Assembly (NCBI RefSeq): GCF_901933205.1
Contig: NW_022148248.1
Span: forward strand, 248,001-312,000
Reading direction: 5' to 3'
Origin: Camarhynchus parvulus
Taxonomy: Eukaryota; Chordata; Aves; Passeriformes; Thraupidae
Length of the DNA stretch: 64,000 nt
Shown piece by piece: positions 1-9,519 of the stretch. Under the pieces are notes generated by a model. The model was given only the letters and a program-made list of their open reading frames with translations, was not told the DNA's origin and did no database searches. Position numbers and translations under genes: made by a program. Position 1 is the first letter of the stretch. Every line of letters starts with the position of its first letter.

Positions 1-460
1 TACTCAGGTACGGCCGCGCCTGGGGGCGTGGCCAGGCTGGGGGGGCGTGGTCTGACTCAGGGGGCGTGGTCTGACTCTACATGGACTCGGCCTGAGTGTT
101 TAGTGGGCGTGTCTTGTTTTGTGTGGGCGTGTCCTGTCTCTATGTGGGCGTGGCCTGGTTGTTTAGGGCACGTTAATTTTGGGGATTTTTTGGGGCGATT
201 TTTGGGGTGGATTTTGGGGGGATTTTGGAGGAATTTTTGAGGAATTTTGGGGGAGCTTTTTGGGGGGGATTTTGGGAAAATTTGGGGCAGATTTTTGGGG
301 AGATTTTGGGGAAATTTTGGGCGGATTTTTGAGATTTTTGGGGGGCATTTTTGGGGTGATCTCGGGGAGGATCCCCACGGGCCGAAGGGCATGTCCTGTC
401 TCTGTGTGGGCGTGTCCTCTCTCCGAGGGGGCGTGTCCCGGCTGACCACGCCCCTTTCAG

Positions 461-576
461 GGCTGGTCTCGGTGCTGGTTCCTCTCTACGTGGGCGAGGT
501 GGCGCCGCTGCGCCTGAGGGGGGCGCTGGGCACCCTGCACCAGCTCGGCATCGTCCTGGGCATCCTGGTGGCACAG
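461..576 (+). CDS. SLC2A4: SLC2A4 exon (human exon 5 equivalent)
   Basis: A 116-base exon opened by CCCCTTTCAG and closed by CAG|GTGGGA. It starts with the last two bases of a Gly codon and encodes a GLUT segment containing PLYVGEVAP and [10 protein letters not shown], the end of transmembrane helix 4, the following loop and helix 5. The preceding 460 bases are intron built of GGGGCGTGGTC-type units and AATTTTGGGG tracts, with no exon seen. Confidence 0.9.
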
Positions 577-3500
577 GTGGGAAATTCGGGGTTCTACGAG
601 GGAAATTTGGGGTCCCAGGTGGGGAATTTGGGGTTCTAAGAGGGAAATTTGTGGTCCCGGGGAGAAATTTAAGGTCCCAGGGGGGAAATTTGGGCTCCCA
701 GGGGGAAATTCGGGGTCCCAGGGGGGAAATTTGGGGTCCCAGATGGGAAATTTGGGTTCCAGGGGGAAATTTGGGGTCCCAAGAAGGAAATTTGGGGTCC
801 CAGGTGGGAAATTTGGGGGCCCGGGGGGAGATTTGCAGCCTGCGGGGAGTGGGAGGGGCTTCGGTGGGCGGGGCTTGGATGGGGAGGGGCCGTTGGGGGT
901 TGTGGGGATGCTCCGCCCACTCTGGGGGCTTGGGTGGGCGTGGCTTTGGGGGCGGGGCTTAATTTGCGGGGGCCGTTGTGGGCGGGGCTTAATGAGGAGG
1001 GGTCATTGGCGGTCGGAGGTTGGGGGTCACGGGGATGCGGGTGGGCGGGGCCTGGATGGGTGGGCGTGGCTTTGGAGAGCGGGGCTTGGGTGGGGCGGTG
1101 CCATTGTGGGCGGAGCTTGAGTGGGAGGGGCCTTTGAGTGGGGACATTTTGGTGTCCTGGGGTGCAGGTGGGTGGGGCCTGTCTCGTGGGCGTGGCTTTA
1201 AGGGGCATGGCTTTAGGGGGCGCGGCTTTAAGGGGGCCTCATTGCATCTCGTGGGCGCATTTGGGGTCAGGGCTGCGGGGGTCCCGAGGAGATTTTGGGG
1301 CGCTCGGGGGATGATTTGGGATCCCTGCAGCGACACCTCGCGACACACCCCTCCCCATGTCGCGATATACGCCAGTTCCATGGGCATATCGCCCCCTTCT
1401 GCCCGCCTATCCCGCGATACCCCGCGATATCCCGCGATATCCCGCGATATAAGTCGCGATATGGCGGCCTCTCCCGCAGGTGCTGGGGCTGCGGGCGCTG
1501 CTGGGGACGCCGAGGGCGTGGCCGGCGCTGCTGGGGGCGGGGCTGCTGCCGGCGGCGCTGCAGCTGCTGCTGCTGCCGCTGTGCCCCGAGAGCCCCCGGT
1601 TCCTGCTGGCGCGGGGCCAGCGCGGCCGCGCGCGCCGCGGTGAGTGCGGGGCCTTCGGCCTCCTCCTCCTCCTCTTCCTCCCTCGCGGTTCTTCCTCCTC
1701 TTCCTCGCCGCCTTTTGCCCTCGTTTCCTTCCTTCATTCCCTTCCTCTTCTTCCTCCTCCTCCTCCTCCTCTTCCTCCAATCCTGATTCTTCCTCCTCCA
1801 TCCCCTTCCTCCTCCTCTTCCTCTCCCAAATTTTCCTCCTCCTTCCTCTTCCTCTTCCTCTTCCTCTTCCTCTTCCTCTTCCTCTTCCTCTTCCTCTTCC
1901 TCTTCCTCTATCCCAATTTTTCCTCCTCCCCTTCCTCTGTCTCCTGCCCCTCCTCTTCCTCAATCCCCATTCTTCCTCCCCGCCTTCCTCTTTTTCCTTC
2001 ATCCCCTTCCTCCTCCTCCTCCTCCATCGCCGTTCTTCCACCCTGCCTTCATCCTCCTCTTCCATCTCCTTGGCCCTCCTCTTCCTCTCTCCCGAATTTT
2101 CCTCCTCACCTTCGTCTTCCTCCTCTTCCTCTTCCTTTTTCTTCCTCCTCCTCTTCCTCCATCCCCGTTCTTCCTCCTCACCTTCATCCTCCTCATCCTC
2201 ACTTTCCTTCCTCTTCCTTCATCTCCCATCCTCTTCCTCACCTTCATCCTCTTCCTCCCCTTCCTCCTCTTCCTCTTCCTCCTCCTCCCTATTGCCTTCC
2301 TCGCTCTCCCTGACCCCTCCCCCTTTCACAACAAGCCCCTCCCCCTTTCCCCCAGGCCTATCGCGATTGGCCGGCCCGGCGGCGGAGGCGGGGCTGGCGG
2401 CGCTGGAGGCGGAGCTTGGCCGAGGCCCCGCCCCCAAGGTGGGGCTGCTGGAGCTGTGCCGGAGCCGCCGCTACCGGCAGCCGCTGATCGTCACCCTGGG
2501 GCTGCAGCTGGCGCAGCAGCTCTCGGGCATCAACGCGGTAAAAACGGGGCGAAAACACCCGAAAACGGGAAAAACGGGGGAAAACCGGCAAAAAACGGGG
2601 AAAAAATAGCGAGGAAATAGTGAAAAATGGGCGTGGTTTAAGGGAAATGGGTGTGGCAGTGGGCGGGGCCATTAACATCACTCTGGCGCAGCAGTTCTTG
2701 GTGATAAACACAGAAAAAATGGGTCCAAAAGACCTGAAATAGGGAAAAATGGGAGGGAAATGAGCAAAAATGGGCGTGGCTTAAAGGAAATGGGTGTGGC
2801 CATGGTGTCACCCTGGGGCTGCAGCTCTCGGGCATCAACGCGGTAAAAGCGGGGAGAAAACACCCGAAAACGGGAAAAATGGGGAAAAACGGCAAAAAAT
2901 TGGGGGAAAATTGGGGAAAATGGGCGGGAATTATAGAAAAATGGGCGTGATATAAGGGAAATGGGTGTGGCAGCGGGCGGGGCCATTAACATCACTCTGG
3001 CGCAGCAGTTCTTGGTGATAAACAGAGAAAAAATGGGTCCAAAAGACCTGAAATTGGGAAAAATGGGGAAAAATAGAGAAAAATGGGAGGGAAATGAGCA
3101 AAAATGGGCGTGGTTTGAGGGAAAAGGGGCGTGTCCTCCTGCTGACCACGCCCCTTTCTCACCCCAGATCTTCTACTATTCGACGTCCATCTTTGAGGGG
3201 GCGGGGCTTCAGGACCCGGCCGTTGGCACCATCGGAACGGGCGTGGTCAACGTGGCGGCCACCGCCCTGTCGGTAAGCCACGCCCACTGCCACGTCCGTG
3301 GCCACGCCCCCTGTGGGAGGGGTCCTGTGGTGCCCTAAGGGGGTGGGCGTGGCCATGAGGGGGTGTGGTCTCATTGTGGGCGTGGTCGTGGACGGAGGGG
3401 GTCTCATTGTGGGCGTGGTATCAATGGGGTGTGGCCCTGGTGGGTGGGGTCTTCTGAGTGGGTGTGGTCATGAGTGGGAGTGGTTTCATTTGTGGGTGTG

Positions 3501-5430
3501 GTCATGAGGGGGAGGAGCTTCATGGAGGGGCATGGTAATGAGTGGGAGTGGCCTCATGGAGGGCGTGGCCAGGGTGGGAGTGGTCTGGTGGGTGTGGTCA
3601 TGAGGGGGAGGAGTAATTTTTGGGTGCAGTTACAAGTGGGAGTGGCCTCATGGTGGGCGTGGTCATAAATGGGAGGAGTCTCAATGGGCATGGTCACAAT
3701 GGTTGTGGGTGTTGGAGTGGGCGTGGCCGAAGGGGGCGTGGCCCCGTGGTGGGCATGATCAAAAGTGGGAGGAGTCTCATTGATGGGCGTGGTCACAATG
3801 GGTTTGGTCTGGTGCTGGGCGTGGTCAAAAGGGGCGTGGTGTCCTGGTGAGCTTTGTCATGGGGTGTGGCTTCGTGGTGGGCGTGGCCTCTGGATGGGCC
3901 TCATTGATGGGCTCAGTCACAAGGGGGAGGAGCCTCACCGATGGGCGTGGCCACAACCGGGAGCGGTCCCATAATGGGGTGGGGTGTGTCACCGGTGGGC
4001 GTGGCCTCGCAGTGGGCGTGTCCCGCTCTGAGCCCCGCCCCCTGGCGCAGGTGGTGCTGGTGGAGCGGGCGGGGCGCCGCGTGCTGCAGCTCGTGGGGCT
4101 GCTGGGCATGATGGGATGCGCCGGGACCCTGGGCGTGGCCCTCAAGGTGAGCAAAGGGCGGGACCCCAAACTCACCTGGGACCCCCCAAAAATCCCAAAT
4201 CCAACCCTGAATCCCAAAACTCACCTGGGCACCCCCCAACAAATCCAAATCAAAACGCGGACCCCAAAACTCACCTGGGCGTGGCCCTCAAGGTGAGCAA
4301 AGGGGGGACCCCAAAATCACCTGGGACCCCCCAAAATAAAACACCAAATCCCCCAAATCCCAAATCCAAACCTGGACCCCAAATCTCACCTGGGACCCCA
4401 AAATCCAACACGGGACCCCAAATCTCACCTGGGACCCCCCAAAATAAAACACCAAATCCCCTAAATCCCAAATCCAACCCTGAATCCAACCCTGGACCCC
4501 AAAATCCAACCTTGAAACCTTAAACTCACCTGGGATCCCCCAAAAATCCCAAATCCAACCCTGAAACACCAATCTCACCTGGGCACCCCAAAAAAAACCC
4601 CAAAATTTTCTGCATTTCTACTCCCAAAACCCCTGAATCTTCCCCATTTCTCCCCCATCTGAGCCCCAAAAAAATCCCGATTTTTCCCCATTTTTACCCC
4701 ATTTCCTCCCCAAAAAATCCCGATTTTTCCCCGTCTTCACCCCAAAAAACCCCTAAAAAAATCAGGAAAAATTCAGGAAAAATCCAGGAAAAAAAATCTG
4801 GAAAAAAATGTCTGGAAAAAATCAGAAAAAAATATTGAAAAAAACTGGAAAAAAAATCTGAATAAAATATCAGGAAAAAAATATTTTAAAAATCTGAACA
4901 AATCGGAAAAAAATCGGAAAAAAAATCAAAAAAAAACCTGAAAAAAATCAGAAAAAATCAGAAAAAAATCCGAAAAAACCCGAAAAAAAATCTGAACAAA
5001 ACCACGAAAAAACCCGAAAAACATCTGAAAAAAATCCAAAAAAAATCAGAAAAATATCTGAAAAAATTCAGAAAAAAATCCGAAAAAATCCGAAAAACAT
5101 CTGAAAAAAACCCCGAGAAAACCTGAAAAAAATCTGAAAAAAACCCGGAAAAAACCCTGAAAAAACCCGAAAAAAATCAGAAAAAAATCAGAAAAAAATC
5201 AGAAAAAAATCAGAAAGAAATGGGATAAAATCTGAAAAAAATCTGAAAAAAAATCCAAAGAAAATCCGAAAAAACCAGAAAAAAAATCAGAAAAAATCCA
5301 AAAAAATCTGAAAAAAATCCGAAAAAATCCGAAAAAAATCGGAAAAAATTCAAAAAAAAATCCGAAAAAATACGAAAAAAATACGCCAAAAAATACGAAA
5401 AAAATCCGAAAAAATCCGAAAAATCAAAAG

Positions 5431-5461
<31 letters not shown>

Positions 5462-8249
5462 ACGAAAACGAAAAATCAAAAAATCCGAAAAAATCGAAAA
5501 AACGAAAAAATCCGAAAAAATACGAAAAAATCGAAAAAATCCGAAAAAATCAGAAAAATCCGAAAAAACGAAAAAATCCGAAAAAATACAAAAAATCGAA
5601 AAATCCGAAAAAATCGAAAAAATCGAAAAATCGAAAAAATCCGAAAAATCGAAAAAATCGAAAAATCCGAAAAAATCCGAAAAATACGAAAAAATCTGAA
5701 AAAAATCCGAAAAAAATCCCAAAAAATACGAAAAAAATACGAAAAAAATACGAAAAAAATACGAAAAAATCTGAAAAATCAGAAAAAAATCCGAAAAAAA
5801 TCCGAAAAAATCCAAAAAAAATCCGAAAAAATCCGAAAAAATCCGAAAAAAATCCGAAAAAATACGAAAAAAATACGAAAAAAATACGAAAAAATCTGAA
5901 AAAAATCCGAAAAAAATCCGAAAAAATCCGAAAAAAATCCGAAAAAATCGAAAAAAAAAAATACGAAAAAAATCCGAAAAAATACGAAAAAAATACGAAA
6001 AAATACAAAAAAAAAAATGCAAAAAAATCCAAAAAATCCGAAAAATCCGAAAAAATCCGAAAAAAAACGAAAAAATACGAAAAAATAAGAAAAAATCTGA
6101 AAAAATCCGAAAAAATCCGAAAAAATCCCAAAAAATCCGAAAAAATACAAAAAAATACGAAAAAATCAAAAAATACGAAAAAATACGAAAAAATACGAAA
6201 AAATCGAAAAATGCGAAAAAATCCGAAAAAATCCAAAAAAATCCGAAAAAAAAAAAATCCGAAAAAAATCCGAAAAAATACGAAAAAAATACGAAAAAAA
6301 TACGAAAAAATCTGAAAAAAATCCGAAAAAAAGCCGAAAAAAATCCCCCAAAACCCCCAAATTCCCATTTTTTCCCCGCAGCTGGGGGGTTCCGTGTGGG
6401 GCGCGCTGGCGCTGGGCTCTGCCTTGGCCTTCGTGGGATTTTTCGCCGTCGGGCCGGGGCCGCTGCCCTGGTTCGTGGGCGCCGAGCTCTTCCCGCCCGG
6501 GCCCCGCGGCGCCGCGCTCGCCCTGGCCGGGCTCGTCAACTGGGCCAGCAACACGGCCGTGGCCATGGCCTTCCCCCCGCTGCAGGTAAATTGGGGGATT
6601 GATGGGATTTTGGGGGTTTGGGGGATTTTTGGGGCGATTTTCGGGGATTTTCGGGATGATTTTGGGGGGTTTTTGGGGGGTCAAATGGGGTAAAAATTGG
6701 GGAAAAATGGGGGGAAAATGGGGAAAATTCAGGATTTTTTGGTGGGGAAATGGGGAAAATTTGAGGGGTTTTTGGGAGAAAATGGGGAAAATTTGGGGTT
6801 TAGGGTGGATTTGGGAGCAGTTTTGGGGGATTTAAAGGGGATTTTGGGGGCTTTGGGGGAATTTAAGGGGGGATTTTGGGGATGGTTTGGCCGGGGCCAT
6901 GGACTTCCCCCCGCTGCAGGTAAATTGGGGGGATTGATGGGATTTTGGGGTTTGGGGGATTTTTGGGGTGATTTGGGGGAGTTTTGGGGCGATTTTGGGG
7001 GGGTTATGGGGGTTTTGGGGGAAGGGTTTGGGGCAATTTTGGGGATTCTGGGGACTTAATTTTCTCCAAATTTTTATCCCCAAAAATCCCAACTTTTTTC
7101 CCTCAATTTTCCCGTTTTTGCCGTTTCTCTCCCCAGGACGCCCTGGGCCCCCTGGTGTTCCTCCTTTTCGGGGGGCTCCTGGGCGCTTTGGGGGGGTTTT
7201 TGGAGGATTTTGTGGATTTCTTTTTCCTCCACTTTTTCCCATTTTTCCCCTCCAAAACCCCAATTTCTCCCCTAATTTTTCCCCAAAAAATTCCAATTTT
7301 CCCCCAAATTTTCCCCCAAATTTTCCCCCAAAATTTTCCCCAATTTTCCCCCAAAATTTTCCCCCAAAAATTCCAAGTTTTCCCCAAATCTTCCCCCTAA
7401 ATTTCCCCCCAATTTTTCCCCAATTTTCCCCAATTTTCCCCCAATTTTCCCCCTAAATTTCCCCAATTTCCCCCCAAACTTTCCCCCATTCTTTCCCATT
7501 TATTCCCTCCAAAAATCCCAATTTTCCCCCAAATTCCCCCAATTTCCCCCCTAATTTTCCCCCAATTTTACCCCAATTTCTCCCCAATTTTCCCCCAAAT
7601 TTTCCCCCTAAATTTCCCCCAATTTCTCCCCTAATTTTTCCCCAATTTTCCCCATTTTTTCCCCAATTTTCCCCCAAGTTTTCCCCCCAATTTCCCCCCA
7701 ATTTTCCCCCTAAATTTCCCCCAATTTCCCCCCTAATTTTTCCCCAATTTTCCCCATTTTTTCCCCAATTTTCCCCCAAGTTTTCCCCCCAATTTCCCCC
7801 CAATTTCCCCCCAATTTTTCCCCAATTTTCCTCCAATTTTCCCCCCAAAAATCCCATTTTTCCCCCAATTTTCCCCCAATTTTTCCCCATTTTTTCCCCA
7901 ATTTTTCCCCAATTTTCCCCCAAGTTTTCCCCCTACATTTCCCCCAATTTCCCTCCAATTTTTCCCCAATGTTCCCCCAATTTCCCCCCAATTTTCCCCC
8001 AATTTTCCCCCCGACAATTCCCCCGTTTCTCTCCGCAGGACGCCCTGGGCCCGCTGGTGTTCCTGCTTTTCGGGGCGCTCCTGGGCGCTTTCTCGCTCTT
8101 CACCTTCCTGCTGCTGCCCGAGACACGCGGCCGCCCCTTCCCCGCCCCGGGACCCCCAAACCGCCCCCAACTCCTCCCCCCTGGCCCTGCTGGGGCCCCC
8201 CGAGAAGGACACGGAGCTGCAGAGCCTGGCCGCCCACGAGGAGCCCTGA
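461..8249 (+). CDS. SLC2A4: SLC2A4 (GLUT4) facilitative glucose transporter, 3' part, seven exons
   Basis: A class I major-facilitator sugar transporter, partial at the 5' side. Exons are 461-576, 1480-1639, 2356-2537, 3168-3272, 4051-4146, 6382-6585 and 8039-8249, equivalent to human exons 5-11. All introns are GT-AG and exon sizes of 116, 105 and 204 bases equal the family pattern. Visible GLUT signatures in order are [49 protein letters not shown] and PETRGR. EIF5A, GPS2 and NEURL4 follow as beside human SLC2A4, which favours GLUT4 over GLUT1 or GLUT3. The C-terminus resembles GLUT4 (TELQSL near the stop, compare TELEYL) but is one base out of frame with the exon start. In mammals GLUT4 moves from vesicles to the plasma membrane on insulin stimulation; regulation here is unknown. 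A decaying copy cannot be excluded. Confidence 0.9.
585..835. repeat. Minisatellite starting at the exon 5 donor
   Basis: About nine copies of a roughly 25-30 base unit containing GGGAAATTTGGGGTCCCAG begin just after the donor at 577 and run through the intron. Nothing coding is seen. Confidence 0.85.
838..1260. repeat. GGGCGGGGCTT / GTGGGCGTGGC repeats
   Basis: Degenerate GC-box or CACCC-type units (GGGCGGGGCTTAAT, GTGGGCGTGGCTTT) fill the intron. They resemble SP/KLF sites, but no promoter evidence is present. Confidence 0.7.
1395..1461. repeat. CCCGCGATAT decamer array
   Basis: Five to six near-perfect copies of CCCGCGATAT or relatives end about 20 bases before the exon 6 acceptor. CGATATCG-like palindromes occur within. 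Confidence 0.8.
1480..1639 (+). CDS. SLC2A4: SLC2A4 exon (human exon 6 equivalent)
   Basis: This 160-base exon lies between CCCGCAG and GTGAGT. It encodes [15 protein letters not shown], a Leu-rich helix 6 and the PESPR motif that marks the start of the intracellular domain. It is Arg-rich at its end (RGQRGRARR) and leaves one base for the next codon. Confidence 0.88.
1662..2330. repeat. Polypyrimidine TTCCTC tract
   Basis: About 670 bases of nearly pure C/T with long TTCCTC and TCCTCC runs make up the intron between human-equivalent exons 6 and 7. The tract has the mirror symmetry expected of triplex-prone DNA. Long Ser/Leu/Pro frames here are low-complexity artefacts. Confidence 0.9.
2356..2537 (+). 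CDS. SLC2A4: SLC2A4 exon (human exon 7 equivalent)
   Basis: This 182-base exon encodes the intracellular loop, more Ala/Gly-rich than in mammals, then [21 protein letters not shown] of helix 7. The helix 7 QLS triplet typical of glucose-selective class I GLUTs reads QLA here, while the following QQLSGIN sugar-contact motif is intact. The acceptor is CCCCCAG and the donor GCG|GTAAAA. Confidence 0.88.
2493..3125. repeat. Two-unit duplication of the exon 7 donor region
   Basis: A unit of about 315 bases starting inside exon 7 is repeated. The exon end plus donor (CTCTCGGGCATCAACGCGGTA) recurs at about 2824-2845. The CTCTGGCGCAGCAGTTCTTG block, itself a diverged copy of the same exon stretch, occurs at about 2684 and 2997. 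Confidence 0.8.
3168..3272 (+). CDS. SLC2A4: SLC2A4 exon (human exon 8 equivalent)
   Basis: A 105-base, phase-0 exon encoding [17 protein letters not shown] followed by [16 protein letters not shown], the end of helix 7 and helix 8. The acceptor is CTCACCCCAG and the donor TCG|GTAAGC. Its length is identical to the family's usual exon. Confidence 0.9.
3280..4045. repeat. GTGGGCGTGGTCATGAGGGG array
   Basis: This intron is made of 20-40 base units around GTGGGCGTGGTC and GGGAGGAGTCTCAT. The CACCC/GC-box core recurs some thirty times. No exon is visible. Confidence 0.8.
4051..4146 (+). CDS. SLC2A4: SLC2A4 exon (human exon 9 equivalent)
   Basis: A 96-base exon (usual size 102) encoding [14 protein letters not shown] and a Gly/Met-rich helix 9 ending GVALK. 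It contains the ERAGRR loop motif of MFS sugar porters. The donor is AAG|GTGAGC. A copy of the exon end plus donor recurs at about 4277-4310. Confidence 0.85.
4147..4600. repeat. Array seeded by the exon 9 donor
   Basis: Units of ACCTGGGACCCCCCAAAA and AAATCCCAAATCCAACC occur, including a copy of the exon 9 end, GTGGCCCTCAAGGTGAGCAA, at about 4283-4302. Confidence 0.8.
4740..6350. repeat. A-rich AAAAAATCCGA satellite
   Basis: About 1.6 kb of near-purine units such as AAAAAATCCG, AAAAAATACG and AAAAAATCTG fill the intron before human-equivalent exon 10. It is a sharp AT-rich island in GC-rich DNA. The minus-strand Phe-rich frames are low-complexity artefacts. Confidence 0.9.
6382..6585 (+). 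CDS. SLC2A4: SLC2A4 exon (human exon 10 equivalent)
   Basis: A 204-base, phase-0 exon, exactly the family length. It encodes helix 10 with [14 protein letters not shown], then [17 protein letters not shown] of helix 11. The Trp residues equivalent to GLUT1 W388 and W412 are both present. The acceptor is TTTCCCCGCAG and the donor CTGCAG|GTAAAT. Confidence 0.92.
6586..7240. repeat. Exon 10 donor copy and exon 11 acceptor copy
   Basis: The exon 10 end and donor recur at about 6896-6928 (TTCCCCCCGCTGCAGGTAAA). The first about 65 bases of the last exon, with its acceptor, recur at about 7130-7195 (GACGCCCTGGGCCCCCTGGT). Between them lie GGGGATTTTGGGG units. Confidence 0.85.
7250..8030. repeat. 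CCCCCAATTTT array
   Basis: About 780 bases of CCCCCAATTTT or CCCCAAATTTT units lead to the last-exon acceptor. The minus strand carries regularly spaced G-runs and is G-quadruplex-prone. Confidence 0.9.
8039..8249 (+). CDS. SLC2A4: SLC2A4 last exon, with apparent frame shift
   Basis: The acceptor CTCCGCAG opens [18 protein letters not shown], helix 12 and PETRGR. About 10-60 bases later, within C-runs (roughly 8125-8180), the GLUT4-like tail switches frame by one base: [15 protein letters not shown] then TGA at 8247-8249. Read without the shift, the frame stays open to 8341 with a Pro/Lys-rich tail unlike any GLUT. A one-base indel is the simplest explanation. An acidic tail after a Leu-Leu pair fits GLUT4. 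Confidence 0.75.
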
Positions 8250-9140
8250 AACGGCCGGGGAACCCCAAAAATTTGGGGCAAAACCCCCAAAAATTTGGGG
8301 TTTTTTTGGCGCAAAAATCCCCAAAATTTCGGGTTTTTTAAGGCGATTTTTGGGGTTTTTTTGGCCCCGATTTTGGGCACCCCAGGAGGTTTCAGGGTTT
8401 TTTGGGGTTTTTATCAGTTCTGAGGTGGGCCCCAAAAATTTGGGGTGAAACCCCAAAAAATTTGGGTTTTTTGTGGCGCAAAAATCCCAAAAAATTTCGT
8501 TTTTTTTAAGGCGATTTTTGGGGGATTTTTGGGCCCGATTTTTGGGGACCCCAGGAGGTTTTAGGATTTGGTTTTTTTCTTTTTTTCAGTGCTGAGGTGG
8601 GACCCAAAAATTTGGGGTTTTTTGGGGTCGGTTTTGGGGCAAATCCGCCAAAAATTTGGGGTTTTTAAGGCGCAAAATCCCCAAAATTTCGGTTTTTTAA
8701 GGCGCCTTCGGGTCGATTTTTTGGACATTTTGGGCCAATTTTGGGGGGTCCCCAAAATTTTAGGGGTTTTTTTTTTCAGTTTTCAGGTGGGCCCCAAAAA
8801 TTTGGGGCTTTTTGGGGTCGGTTTTGAGGCAAATCCGCCAAAACTTTGGGGTTTTTTTTAATGGCGCTTTTGGGCCAATTTTTGGGATTTTTGGGCCCTT
8901 TTGGGTCGATTTTGGGGCATCCCCCCCAAATCTGAGCGTTTTTTTGGCACTTTGGAGTTGATTTTGAGGGATCCCCCAAAAATTTGGGGCATTTTGGGGC
9001 AATTTTGGGGCTTCCCAATCCCAAATTTGGGTTTTCCTGAGGCGACCCTAAAACTTTGGGTTTTTTAAGGCATTTCTGGGGCGATTTTTGGTTTTTTGAG
9101 GAACCCCCAAAATTTTTTGGGTTTTTTTGGGGGGGGACCC
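8250..9140. repeat. Tandem units of 170-190 bases after SLC2A4
   Basis: Four to five copies begin near the stop codon, each with CCCCAAAAATTTGGGG, GGCGCAAAAATCCCCAAAA and CAGTTCTGAGGTGGGCCC blocks. This is probably the SLC2A4 3' UTR and spacer. I see no clear AATAAA on the plus strand, so the transcript end is unknown. Confidence 0.8.
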
Positions 9141-9519
9141 CAAAGTTTTTTGGTTTTTTTTTCCCCACGTTTTATTCGGGGAGGGATTTGGGGAGGATTT
9201 AGGGATTTTTGGGGCCTCCCTCCCCCGGTTGTAAATCAAGGTGAGAACAAAAGAGCGGCGACCCCGAAATTTGGGGGATTTTGGGGAAAATTCACGATTT
9301 TTGGATGAATTTGGGGAATTTTTAGATGAAGTTTAGAGGAATTTTTGGGAAATTTGGGGAATTTTGGGGGTGGGGGAGGGGAAAAGGGGCGGAGCTCCCC
9401 AATATTTAAGGAAGGCGGGGTCAGACCCCCAAATTGGGAAAGTTTGACCCCAAAATTGGGGGTGGGGGAGGGGATTTGAAGGGCGGGGCCTCCAAGTTTC
9501 GGCGCCTTTAATCACAAGC

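Noticed and set aside
5210..6566. Minus-strand Phe-rich frames of over 300 residues ([12 protein letters not shown] pattern)
   Set aside because: Direct translation of the AAAAAATCCG satellite. No domain, no codon constraint, and it lies within an SLC2A4 intron.
461..8249. GLUT1 or GLUT3 identity for the transporter
   Set aside because: The gene order with EIF5A, GPS2 and NEURL4 and the TELQSL-type tail favour GLUT4, though no tree could be run.
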